The notes below the pieces were generated by a model. That model was not told the DNA's origin. It did not search any database and worked only from the letters and a program-made list of their open reading frames with translations. From positions 1,110,141 through 1,174,140 of the forward strand of contig NZ_JAFEKF010000001.1 in the NCBI RefSeq assembly GCF_016888445.1: a DNA stretch of 64,000 nt, written 5' to 3'. Source of the DNA: Marinomonas ostreistagni. GTDB taxonomy: Bacteria > Pseudomonadota > Gammaproteobacteria > Pseudomonadales > Marinomonadaceae. This document shows positions 47,822 to 58,200 of this stretch, piece after piece. A program made the position numbers and the translations under genes. Position 1 is the stretch's first letter, and each line of letters begins with the position of its first letter.

Positions 47822-50800
47822 GGTAGACCTCCTGAGAAGCGTCAGATGCCACATGAGCAGCGCCAGAGAACATGGCATCCAATTGCTCGATTAGCTCTCG
47901 AGGCGGCTTATCCAATACCAGCCCTTGCGTATCTGGGTGTTCATAGCCACGTAAAAAGAAATATACTGCCCCTCCGATATGCTGATCGTAACGGTAATCA
48001 GGTATACGCTCTTTTAAGTGACGATGCAGTGCCAACAAATACAGCACGTACTGCAAATCGTAGCGTTTTTTCAATAACGCCTCTTGTAAAGCTTGCGCAT
48101 GGTAATCAGCGTCCGCATTGCCTAAGTAATTACTCTTCCAGTCAATGACAAAGTACTGGCCATCTATTTCAGCCACTAAGTCAATAAAGCCCTTAAGCAT
48201 GCCCTGTAGCTGTTGAAAGTTCGCCATGGGTCGCTCTTGGCCTTGCCATGTGTGACGCCTTACTAATTGATCAAGTTGCGTGGTTTTGACCTCATTAGCC
48301 GCCAACATAAACTCCAGCTCGACGCTGATTTGCTGCGGCGCCAAGTCCATTAGGCGCACATACTGCTCTGCTTTGCCCGTTAACTTTTCAAGTGCAAAAG
48401 GCGTGGCCAAAAAGTCGGCCAACCAGTCTGCTAAGCCAGGCGCAAAGCTTGCCAAATCGCGCTTACGGCAGCGTGTTTCTAACAGTTGATGACGGCCATC
48501 ATGATCCGCCACGGCGGCAGCAAAGCCTTGCAGGCGCTCGCCCTGCTCATCCTCAAAACGATGCTGAGCCGCCCACTCGATCAAGCCGTGTAAAAAGGTG
48601 CCCATAAAGCTACCGCGCGGCAAACAATGCATCAGTTTAGTGGCATGCTTTTGTGTAGGTTCAGCGTGATCGACACCACTATCATCGTCACTTAACTGCT
48701 CATCTATGGCGAGCTCAGTCGCCGTACTTTGTGGAAACATTGGCTCGCTCTTACCGCCATAACTGATCGACGAATAACTGGCAATCCACCAAGGCTCAAT
48801 AGCCAAATCCTGCACGCGACGAGCCGGCCTTGGCTGCGCTTCCGCTAGGGGCTTGTAAGGCACCTGGTCAAGCTTAGGTTCAGCGATCGAAAATACGTCC
48901 TTAAGATGCTTATACTGCGCCAGTACCGAACCATTGTTGCGCCCTGCTAGCACGTGGCCAGCTGAGCTTAACTCAGGCTCTGGATTGTCTTTGGTCCCTT
49001 GCGGGTCTTCGATACCGACCCACTGAGCACAGATGGCTCGGGTCATTGCCACATACACTTTACGTACATCTTCCGCCAAGCGTTCAAAGTCAGCCATGGC
49101 AACTTCTTCGGGTTCTGGAGTAAAGGTCAAACTCAAACGACCATCGGCTTGATGATATTCGATCGGCACATCAGAGGCTTTAGTCGGGCGCGCATAATCC
49201 AAATACGGCAACATCACCAATGGATACTGCAAACCCTTGGACTTATGCACTGTGACCACCTGCACCAGATCGGCATCGCTTTCTAGACGTTGCTGGCGGC
49301 TCTCTTCGCTGGCATTTTCACTGGTAATGCATTGCTCAAGATAGTGAATCAATGCTTGTTGGCCTTGCACAGTTTCAGAGGCTTGCTGCAATAACTCACT
49401 GATATGGAACAAATCCGTGATAGAGCGCTCGCCATTGGCGGACTCTAAATAGCGGCTGGTGACACGCTGATCTTTAAAAAAGCGGTGCAAAGTCGCCATC
49501 ACCCCAAACAGCAGCCAATGGTGATGGTAACTGCGAAACTGCTCGATAAAACCTTCCCAAAACACTTCATCGTGATTAAGACGGTCCAAATCATACAGCG
49601 ACAACCCCATCAAACGACTGCCTAGGGCAATGCGCAAATAGTAGCTGTTGTAAGGCTCAGCCATAGCGCGCAGGACGCGCAAAATATCATCCGCTTCTTC
49701 GGTATCAAATACGTCGCTGGCATCTGACAAGTACACACTGGCTACATTGAGCTCAAACAACGCGCGACGAATTTGACGCGCTTGATTACCGCTGTTCACC
49801 AGCACGGCGAAGTCCTTCGGCAAAATCTCACGCGCCCCTTTGCCAAGGTCAATTTGTGCGCGACCTTGCTGGGAAAGATGCAAAAGTGAGGTGATTTCAT
49901 TGGCTGTAACCACCGCACGATCCCACTTAGGCGCGTCTTCATCAGGTGTAGCTAAATCCCATACATGCTGTGGCGCGACCGGCTCACCATCGATCAAGAG
50001 CGCAATCCGTGTGCCCTCACGGCCGGATTGCACCGGCAAAAACGGGATGGGGTCGACGTCTTGTTGTTTAAATAAAAACGCTCCAGCGCTTTGATTGACC
50101 TTGTCAGCATGCTCAAAATAGCGGTTGACCGCCTGCACCAACGTAGGTGCCGAGCGATAGTTGTGCGTTAAGGTAAACTGCCGCTGACCGGTATCTTGTT
50201 TGGCCGCTAGATAGGTAAAAATATCGGCCCCTCGAAAGCGATAAATCGCCTGTTTCGGGTCGCCGATCATAAAAAAGCCCGTATGAGGGTGCGGCTCGGC
50301 TACATTATAAATGGTATTAAAAATACGATATTGCACTGGGTCGGTGTCTTGAAACTCGTCCACCAACGCCACAGGGAACTGCTTACGGATCACCTCAGCC
50401 AAGCGCTCTCCGCCTGGGTTTTGTAACGCCTGATCCAGTTTGATCAAGAGATCATTTTGACTCAAAGCGCCGCGCTGTAATTTTTCAGACACCACACGCT
50501 CAGCTACCCAATGACTGCTATGACTGATCAAATACTGCAGCGGGGTAATTAATGTCTGCACCGCCTGTTGCAAATCGACCAAGGTTTGCGCCGCACCACG
50601 ATCGACCGGAATATGGCTAGGATCTTGCCAAAAATCGATGTCGAGCAAAGCAATCTTGGCAAAGCTTTTACCTTGAAAGAGTTTCTCCAGCATAGGCAGC
50701 GCCTCACCCGAAGCCTGACTCCATTCGGCCAGTCCTTCAAAGACCGTGGCACGATGCTTGGCATTCAGCGAGGTCGCTTTAAAGAGTTTTTGCTTAGCCG

Positions 50801-51560
50801 CCGCCTCAAAGTCACTTTGTAAAATGGGCAATGCCTGTTGCACCGCTTGCTTAAGCTCAGTAACAGTCGCCTCTCGCTCTTTCGCGATGGCCTCTAGCTG
50901 TGTACTGATATCCATCGGCACGGGCGCTATGGCATCGACTTTGTAGATCACTTTATTAACCGTCTGATACAAATCCGCTGGCGATTTGAAGCACGTTAAT
51001 ACTTGGCGCAGCTCCGATTCATCTAACGGAAACACCATTTCACGCCAATAATCTTCACAGGCTTGCATGATCAAAGGCTTCTCGTCTTCGATCAAGGTTT
51101 GCGTAAAATTCAGACCGCTGTAAAACGCATGCTCTGATAGGATGCGACTACACCACGAGTGAATCGTGGACACAGCGGCTTCGTCCATCCATTCTGCCGC
51201 CACTTCTAAGCGACGTGCTGCCGCATTCAAATCCTGCTGCGCAGCCACATCTTGCTTGAGCGTGCTCAGCTGCGGATCGGCTACCTCACTGTCGCCGCGA
51301 AAGTAGGCGGCCGCCTCGACCAAGCGCGCACGAATGCGATCACGCAGCTCTCGAGTTGCCGCTTTAGTAAAGGTCACCACCAAAATATTGGGTGGCAGTA
51401 AATACTCATCAAAGCTTTGCGTGCCACCGTGCTTAAGCACCAAGCGCAAATACAATAACGCCAAGGTATAGGTCTTACCTGTGCCGGCACTGGCTTCGAT
51501 CAGAGCGGAGCCTGATAAGGGAAATGTGAGCGCATCTAACTGCTGAACCTGTTGCTCCAT
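47814..51560 (-). CDS. recB: Exodeoxyribonuclease V subunit RecB
   Basis: RecB combines a 3'-5' helicase with the nuclease of RecBCD and loads RecA after Chi. The 1,248 residues start at the ATG at 51560, 2 bp after the recC stop and behind GGAAGG. Walker A is EASAGTGKTYTLALLYLRL near residue 22, and Walker B is ALVDEFQDTDPVQY. HNYRSAPTLV and VVTVHKSKGLQYPLV are later SF1 motifs. The C-terminal nuclease motif is FVIDWKSNYLG, with the catalytic D and K preceded by GFIDLVAEIDG. All catalytic residues look intact. Confidence 0.97.
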   Translation of the reverse strand: MEQQVQQLDALTFPLSGSALIEASAGTGKTYTLALLYLRLVLKHGGTQSFDEYLLPPNILVVTFTKAATRELRDRIRARLVEAAAYFRGDSEVADPQLSTLKQDVAAQQDLNAAARRLEVAAEWMDEAAVSTIHSWCSRILSEHAFYSGLNFTQTLIEDEKPLIMQACEDYWREMVFPLDESELRQVLTCFKSPADLYQTVNKVIYKVDAIAPVPMDISTQLEAIAKEREATVTELKQAVQQALPILQSDFEAAAKQKLFKATSLNAKHRATVFEGLAEWSQASGEALPMLEKLFQGKSFAKIALLDIDFWQDPSHIPVDRGAAQTLVDLQQAVQTLITPLQYLISHSSHWVAERVVSEKLQRGALSQNDLLIKLDQALQNPGGERLAEVIRKQFPVALVDEFQDTDPVQYRIFNTIYNVAEPHPHTGFFMIGDPKQAIYRFRGADIFTYLAAKQDTGQRQFTLTHNYRSAPTLVQAVNRYFEHADKVNQSAGAFLFKQQDVDPIPFLPVQSGREGTRIALLIDGEPVAPQHVWDLATPDEDAPKWDRAVVTANEITSLLHLSQQGRAQIDLGKGAREILPKDFAVLVNSGNQARQIRRALFELNVASVYLSDASDVFDTEEADDILRVLRAMAEPYNSYYLRIALGSRLMGLSLYDLDRLNHDEVFWEGFIEQFRSYHHHWLLFGVMATLHRFFKDQRVTSRYLESANGERSITDLFHISELLQQASETVQGQQALIHYLEQCITSENASEESRQQRLESDADLVQVVTVHKSKGLQYPLVMLPYLDYARPTKASDVPIEYHQADGRLSLTFTPEPEEVAMADFERLAEDVRKVYVAMTRAICAQWVGIEDPQGTKDNPEPELSSAGHVLAGRNNGSVLAQYKHLKDVFSIAEPKLDQVPYKPLAEAQPRPARRVQDLAIEPWWIASYSSISYGGKSEPMFPQSTATELAIDEQLSDDDSGVDHAEPTQKHATKLMHCLPRGSFMGTFLHGLIEWAAQHRFEDEQGERLQGFAAAVADHDGRHQLLETRCRKRDLASFAPGLADWLADFLATPFALEKLTGKAEQYVRLMDLAPQQISVELEFMLAANEVKTTQLDQLVRRHTWQGQERPMANFQQLQGMLKGFIDLVAEIDGQYFVIDWKSNYLGNADADYHAQALQEALLKKRYDLQYVLYLLALHRHLKERIPDYRYDQHIGGAVYFFLRGYEHPDTQGLVLDKPPRELIEQLDAMFSGAAHVASDASQEVYHD

Positions 51561-51562
51561 GA

Positions 51563-54500
51563 TTAACCTTCCTTCAGGGCATCTAACATTGGCTGACACA
51601 AGATGGGAATCAGCGCTTCAAACGCTGCAACGGTGTCGTCTGCCAAAGGCGGGGTGAAATATTGGCGCGCATAATGGCTACCAGAGCTTGCAAGATCGGC
51701 ATCGCTATAGCGCTCTAACATGCGATCGATATCTGACTTTTTCGAGCGTCCTTGGATCAAATACGCCATCGCACCATTGATACCAAAACACAACAAGTGC
51801 TGCATCGCGTTAAGCCATGTCCGCGTCAGCTGCTCCAAGTAGCGTTGCGCCTCTGTGTACACAAGCGGCGCAAATCGCAAATCGCCATTGGGCGACATGA
51901 TCTGTGTGGCAATACCGCCCTGATGCGCAACATTGGCGATCACATGACGCACCCAGCCATGGACAACATTGTGCCAGCGCACTTTTGCATCGACTTTGTT
52001 AGCCGTGATGTCACGAGGAAATTGCTCGCTTTCGATGCGGCTTTCACTGTAGACATTGGACGTTTGCAAAATAAACTGTACCGTCTCGCCACTGCTTGGT
52101 GAGTAATAAAGGCGATCCAAATCATCCGCATAGGTAAGTCCCGTTTGGGCATCTAACAGCACCTCAAACTGGCGCAAAGTATTGGGCTTAGGTGTGAGTC
52201 GGTCAATCTCTTGCCGCCAAGCGAAGTACAAATGCTTCACGGTCTCGGGGAATAGATTTTCCCGACGAATCGCAGCAAATGCCCCTTCTTGGAGCTCGCC
52301 AGCCGCCACTTGACGGGCCAACTCCTGTTCCACTTGCTGATCCCAAGCGTCAGCGCTAGGTTGCTGTCGCTTAGCAAACTGCAACAAAGTATCGTGCACT
52401 TGCCAGACATCAAGCCCCGTGCTGACAAAGTTTTCGACTACTTTAGTCTCTTCAATTTCATTCGGACGATGGATATCCAAGCGCTGAGCAAACAAAGCAT
52501 CTACCGGCGAGCGGAACAAGGCTGTGAGCTTACGCGCAGTCAGCGGCGCATCAGGAGCCCAAGGCGGTAAAGTCTGCTCGACATCGTTGGCCTGATCTTG
52601 TGCGCTGTGCTCCCACTCTTGTTGGTACGTAAAGAGCTTCGCTGGCTCGACAAAATATTGGCGACTAAATGGCTGCATTGGATAGTCTTGCGTCAACTGC
52701 TCTAATAGCTCAACTTGCGGCCAAGCTTTAGCAACATAGTCACGTAGCTGCCCCACCAATACCGAGGGCGGCTGCTCGCTATTGTCTTTAGCACTGCGAC
52801 CTTGCCAGCTGATCACTAACTTATCTCGAGCTGACAGCACCGCTTCAAGGAACAAGTAGCGCGCATCTTCGCGACGAGAACGGTCACCAGGGCGGTAATC
52901 ACCGACCATCAAGTCAAAATCCATCGGCGTACTGATTTGCGGGTAATCCCCATCGTTCATGCCGATCAGGTACACCTGCTTAAAGGGAATCGCACGCATC
53001 GGCATCAAGGTGGCAAAGTTCACCGATCCTAATAAAAACTTCTGGCTCAAAGCTGGTTCATCCATCTGCCCTAGCAACGCTTCTTGTACAACATCGATGG
53101 CAACTTGCTCGGCTTCGATTCCTGAGCCGTGCACGTACTCTTCGAGCAACTCGATCTGCTCTTCGATCCGGCTAAGCACACGCTGTTCATGATCATCGCT
53201 GGCGACAAAGAAAGTCTGTAGACACTGCTGCAAACTTTGACTCCAATCCAGCAAGACTTTGGGCGTACTAAACGCGTGCCACACCGCCTGTATGTCATCC
53301 ACCAGACGATGCATCTGCCCCAACAGACGTGCCTCAAGACCGCCAATATCGCCGTAAGGCAAGACATCGCGCCAGATCTCACCGTTGCCCACACTGTAGC
53401 CCAGCAACATACGCTTTAAGCCAAACAGCCAGGTATTTTGCTCAGAAGGATACGTCAGCCCGAGACCGCGACGTTGTTCTTTATCGAGCCCCCAACGAAT
53501 ATTGGCCTGCTCAATCCAGTGTTTCAGGGTGACCACATCCCCTTCGCTCAGTTGATAAGCATTGCGTAACGCTGGGATGTCCAACCAAGACAACAAATCC
53601 GTCGCCTCAAAGCGCGAATGGGTGATCGCCAACAAAGACTCAAACGCCGCCACAATAGGATGTTGCTGGCGAGCGCTTTGGTCAGCAATATGAAATGGTA
53701 GGAAACGCGCATCGGCGTGTTCGCCGTATTTAGCAAAGCGACCAAAGACTGCCTCGATGTGCGGCACATAGACATTGATATCCGGAGCCATGATTAAGAT
53801 ATCGCGCGGCGCCAGTGGTTGGCCTTGCTGTGCCGCCTGCTCAAATTCATTGAGTAATAAGTCGTGCAGCACTTCGATTTCACGTTGGCGACTGTGCGTT
53901 TCCAAAAAGCGTAAGCTATCGTCCCGTGAAACGTCGATCAAACGTGCGAGTGCCTTGCAATCATCGATGCTGCGCAACTGAAAAATATCGTCTTGTAACT
54001 GCTGTAGTAGCGTCGTCTCGCCCGGCGATTCAAATAGATCGATCTTACTGTCGACAAAAAACGGCTGATAGACTTGTGGCTCGTCTTGTTCGTCTAGCGA
54101 GTGTAAATAATCACGACCTAACTTCCCCCAAGATGCCAATAGCGGATTACCGTATAGGTGTGCTTCATCCAAGGAAATGTCTTTTTGCGTTCGCCCTTCT
54201 CGAAGTGGGCGCCGCGACTGAGCTTGACGCAACAGCTGGCGCCCTTCGATCAGATCGCCCCAGTAATACTCACTGGGGTTCATGGTAAACAGCAAGATTT
54301 GGGTAAACGGCGCAATCGCATGAAACACTTCTAATATTTGATTAGGTAGCGACGAGATACCAAACACTACGACACGGCGTGGTAGCCCTTCTAGTGAGCC
54401 ATGGTTACGACAGTATTCGATAAAATCTTGGTGGATTTGCGAGCGGTTCACGACTTGGCGCTTACCCTTAGCAAACTGCGGATCTTGCTCTACATCATGC

Positions 54501-55096
54501 ACCAGAAAACGCCACAACATCGGTTGCCACAGCTGTTCTTCAGGGACAGGTTTTGTTTGAGCGCTTGCCGACTCATCACGGGAAGGCATGACATCAAGGC
54601 CATCTTGCCATGCTTGTAGCCAGTCAGCCCGGTAGACTTGATATTGGTCGAACAACTTGGCGATACGTTCTGCCAACACATAGCGGCGATGCTCAGGATC
54701 TTTGCCCGTGGCCATAAAATGCAACAGCGCGTCATAGTGACCATCATGATCACACTGAGCTACTTGGCTGAGTAAGCGAAACAAACGCCATGTCATGGGT
54801 TTTAAATCAAATGGCGACTGGGTATCTAGCTCCCAAAACGCAGCCCGATAAGCTTCCCAGACAAAGCGCCCAGGCAGAGACACATCGATCGAGGTGGCAA
54901 TGCCCACACCACCGTCACGCTCATCTTGGGCCAAGGCTTGCTGCAGCCACTGGGCGATGCCGTTACTCTGCACCAAAAACTTATCGGTCTCCAAAGGCTT
55001 TAGTGGATAACGCTTAACCCACTCCACCAACACCTCTTTTAATGACTCAAGACGATTGCCTTGAATGACCATCAATCCCGTCGGCCAATGCTCCAT
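51563..55096 (-). CDS. recC: Exodeoxyribonuclease V subunit RecC
   Basis: RecC is the inactive-nuclease subunit that splits the strands and reads Chi. At 1,177 residues it has the family length. The N-terminal NRLESLKEVLVEWVKRYPL and FLVQSNGIAQWLQQALA match RecC. GVGIATSIDVSLPGRFVWEAYR, read in two parts (GVGIATSIDVSLPG and RFVWEAYR), and VYLIGMNDGDYPQ further fix the identity. It is the first gene of recC-recB-recD. Thr/Asn choices at the Chi-contacting channel were not compared with E. coli, so Chi specificity is not predicted. Confidence 0.96.
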   Translation of the reverse strand: MEHWPTGLMVIQGNRLESLKEVLVEWVKRYPLKPLETDKFLVQSNGIAQWLQQALAQDERDGGVGIATSIDVSLPGRFVWEAYRAAFWELDTQSPFDLKPMTWRLFRLLSQVAQCDHDGHYDALLHFMATGKDPEHRRYVLAERIAKLFDQYQVYRADWLQAWQDGLDVMPSRDESASAQTKPVPEEQLWQPMLWRFLVHDVEQDPQFAKGKRQVVNRSQIHQDFIEYCRNHGSLEGLPRRVVVFGISSLPNQILEVFHAIAPFTQILLFTMNPSEYYWGDLIEGRQLLRQAQSRRPLREGRTQKDISLDEAHLYGNPLLASWGKLGRDYLHSLDEQDEPQVYQPFFVDSKIDLFESPGETTLLQQLQDDIFQLRSIDDCKALARLIDVSRDDSLRFLETHSRQREIEVLHDLLLNEFEQAAQQGQPLAPRDILIMAPDINVYVPHIEAVFGRFAKYGEHADARFLPFHIADQSARQQHPIVAAFESLLAITHSRFEATDLLSWLDIPALRNAYQLSEGDVVTLKHWIEQANIRWGLDKEQRRGLGLTYPSEQNTWLFGLKRMLLGYSVGNGEIWRDVLPYGDIGGLEARLLGQMHRLVDDIQAVWHAFSTPKVLLDWSQSLQQCLQTFFVASDDHEQRVLSRIEEQIELLEEYVHGSGIEAEQVAIDVVQEALLGQMDEPALSQKFLLGSVNFATLMPMRAIPFKQVYLIGMNDGDYPQISTPMDFDLMVGDYRPGDRSRREDARYLFLEAVLSARDKLVISWQGRSAKDNSEQPPSVLVGQLRDYVAKAWPQVELLEQLTQDYPMQPFSRQYFVEPAKLFTYQQEWEHSAQDQANDVEQTLPPWAPDAPLTARKLTALFRSPVDALFAQRLDIHRPNEIEETKVVENFVSTGLDVWQVHDTLLQFAKRQQPSADAWDQQVEQELARQVAAGELQEGAFAAIRRENLFPETVKHLYFAWRQEIDRLTPKPNTLRQFEVLLDAQTGLTYADDLDRLYYSPSSGETVQFILQTSNVYSESRIESEQFPRDITANKVDAKVRWHNVVHGWVRHVIANVAHQGGIATQIMSPNGDLRFAPLVYTEAQRYLEQLTRTWLNAMQHLLCFGINGAMAYLIQGRSKKSDIDRMLERYSDADLASSGSHYARQYFTPPLADDTVAAFEALIPILCQPMLDALKEG

Positions 55097-55144
55097 AACC
55101 CACCTACTCGCTTATTTCTCATGTCACTATGGTACATGAAATCT

Positions 55145-55161
55145 ACGTCAGATCATGACGT
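55145..55161. repeat. Short inverted repeat upstream of recC
   Basis: ACGTCA-GATCA-TGACGT is a perfect 6-bp inverted repeat with a 5-bp centre about 50 bp upstream of the recC start. It may be an operator, or chance. Confidence 0.3.
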
Positions 55162-55182
55162 TAACCAGCGCTTAGGCAATAA

Positions 55183-55210
55183 AAAAGCCAGCTTTTCCAA
55201 GCTGGCTTTT
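55183..55210 (-). terminator. Terminator of the giant adhesin gene
   Basis: AAAAGCCAGCTT-TTCC-AAGCTGGCTTTT is a 12-bp stem, and on the minus strand it ends in T6. It lies 26 bp past the adhesin stop and separates it from recC. Confidence 0.9.
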
Positions 55211-55235
55211 GTTAGGTTGACGCTGTGAGTAACGA

Positions 55236-58200
55236 TTAACCGTCTTGGTTAATCGTGAACTCTTGGTTGTTGAAGATAACGGTCAGATTATCTGAAGCAT
55301 TACCGGCATCAAATGAGCTGTCAGAACCGAAGGTTGCCACTTCCTTAGTACTGTCATCCGTACCGATCGACAAGTGTTTCACACCAGCTTCGTCTTCCGT
55401 CACAGAGACATTGGCTTCTAGGAAGGATTTCACCGCCTCCATATCTGCAGAGTCTACATCTGTCGGCAGATCTAACAAATCCGAGATATCTAGGGCATCT
55501 TCCGAAGAATCGAAGTCTTGGATAATGTCTTGCGTGAAGTCATCAGATAGGTCGGTATCGTTATGCAGCACGAAGATATCTTCACCGGCACCGCCGATCA
55601 GAGTATCCACTGCCTCATCTTCACCACCAAACAAGATGTCATTACCAGCATTACCCAGTAACGTCTCTTCGCCAGCCGTACCTTCAATATAGTCATCACC
55701 GCCGGTGCCAACTTTATCGTCTTCATCAGAAGAACCTATGATGCCGTCATTATTGCCGTTAGTACTAACAACCGCTTTTACATCCAAGGTATCGGTATCG
55801 ATCGGAGTATTACCTGTGCGGATCAAGGTCAGGCCAGAGACCTCACCATCGATCACATCCACTTCGTAATCAGTCCCCGTGCGTGCTAGTAGAACGCCAT
55901 CTTGCGACACAGAAATATCCTCTGGTATACCAGAGATGGTGACTTTAGTCGCCGCCTCTGCCTGATCTAGGCCAACAATGTTAACGGCTAACTGCGCGTA
56001 ACTGAAAGCCGCTACTGCGCTGGTATCAAAAGCATTGCCTTTCACAACCACACCATCTTTAGTGATGATATTATCGAACTCTGCCAAATGCCCTTGAAGC
56101 TCCGTACTTTCAGCATACTGCTGCGCAGTGTAAGCATCCAAGTACACAGAATCCGTTTCGTGATCAGGGCTTACAGCCGCATCAACAAAATGATTGACCA
56201 TACCTTTTACAAACAGTACATCATCACCCGAACCAAGATTTAATTCTTTTCCTTGGATGTTGCCATCAATGCGTACGATATCATCACCAGCCTCCGTTTG
56301 AATCTTGCCATCAAGGTTACCCTTCACATATACAGAATCAGAACCAGAGCCTGTATTGATCGTGCCATTACCATTGACAGAGCCAACCACTACTTTATCG
56401 GCATCATCACCAGTCGAGATTAAGCCATCTAGATTACCGGCAATTTGAATATGATCACTGCCAAAATTTGTTTTAATGAATGAACCACCATTCGCATTAC
56501 CGCCTAAGTAAACATCACTAGCACCCACGTAATCTGCAAAGGTCACAGTCTTGCTTCCATAAGACAAGTAATCATTAAAACCAAAACCATGCCCATTTTC
56601 AAAACCATCCCAAATATCAGAAGATGAAGGCACATTGATCGGAGTCACCCTAACGTTAACAGACGCCTGACCACTCATATCACCGTTGATCTGCAACGAT
56701 GCTGTCGCTGTGTCGTAGTTACCATTGCCATCTGTGATCGTGTAATCAAACAATGCACCACCGGTGTAGTTCGCTTCTGGCACAAAGACAATATTGCCTT
56801 CGCCATTTAGGTAAGCGTAACCATGCTGCACGTTATCAATGCTTGTAATCGACAATGTATCGTTTTCAGCATCGGTGTCATTGGCCAATAATGCCTCTGA
56901 CTGAATCACCACAGACTGACCTTCAGTTAGGGTGGCAAACTCGCTAGAACTTGAACGTAATTCATAGTTATCAAGCGTCAGATATTCACCCCCCTCAACA
57001 CGAAGTACAGGCTGGAATACGTAATCACCACCTTGGTCGAACCACAGCATTTCAATATTGTGGTAACCAGTCTCAGCTATTTCGAATACACCAAACGTAT
57101 CTTCGGTCTCAGACTGCTGCTCGAAGTGATTAGCCACCACGGCACCGTCGATAGTAATCTCATAGCCATCATCAGCGTTCACTTTGAATTGATATGTACC
57201 CTGTTCAAGGTAAATCGCACCTGACAAACGAATACCGCCATCGCCGTCAGGCATCGATGCAGGATTATTACTTAACGACGCCGCGTCATCGCCTAAGAAC
57301 GCCTGCAAATTATCGCCATAACCGACACCTTGTGACGTTCCCAACCCTTTAGTGTAATTGATCGTTTGGGCATCAAACGTTGCATCAGCGTCTCTCGTTG
57401 CAAGCTGAGTTTTGAACGTCGCCAAATCCCCAATCTGCTGACTAAAGCCCCAGTACTCGCCATGTAAGCCATTAGACACAGTAATCACATCATCATTTGC
57501 TTCTGGTGCGAAGTTGAATGCATCTACTGCGATGTTTTGCTCTACCGTCGCGGTAGAGTCACCGTCCGTAGAGGTAGCGCTAACCGTTAGATTAAACGCC
57601 TCCTGACCAAATGGCACGCTCAGGATAACATCGTCGATATCCTCTTCATCCAGTTTGTAGAAGCCAGTTTCACTGTCTTTTTCAAACTCGACACCACTAC
57701 TGTTCACCAAGCGTCCATCCGTTGGCACGCCAGACACTGTAAAGGTCAGTACTTCACTACCATCTTGGTCGTTTTCAACCGCATTGATCGTGAGTGGGTA
57801 CAACACAGAACTCGGCGCGGTAGTCAACTCTACTTTGATGTTGGTGATGTTAACAAACTCAAGCGTATCCGTACTGTCGACCAAGAAGTCCAATTCAATG
57901 TCGCCATTCGCATCCAATGTTGCAGTAAAGCTGTAATCATAATCCGTAGATAAGGATTCAGCACGATCGCCATAATTGTAAGTTAGCGGCCCCTCAGTTA
58001 GTAAAGAGCTACCATTTGCTTGAATATCAAAAGTATCTGAACGTGTACCAGTATTCCAGCTGCCTGAGACTTCTGCATCAAAGGTAATAGTCACTTCTTT
58101 GCCTGCGTTTGCACTACCAAAACTTAACGTACGAGTACTGCCAACTTCTTCATATTTAGTCTCATCGTTTACGATTCCGCTGCCACTCTCAGAACCAAGC

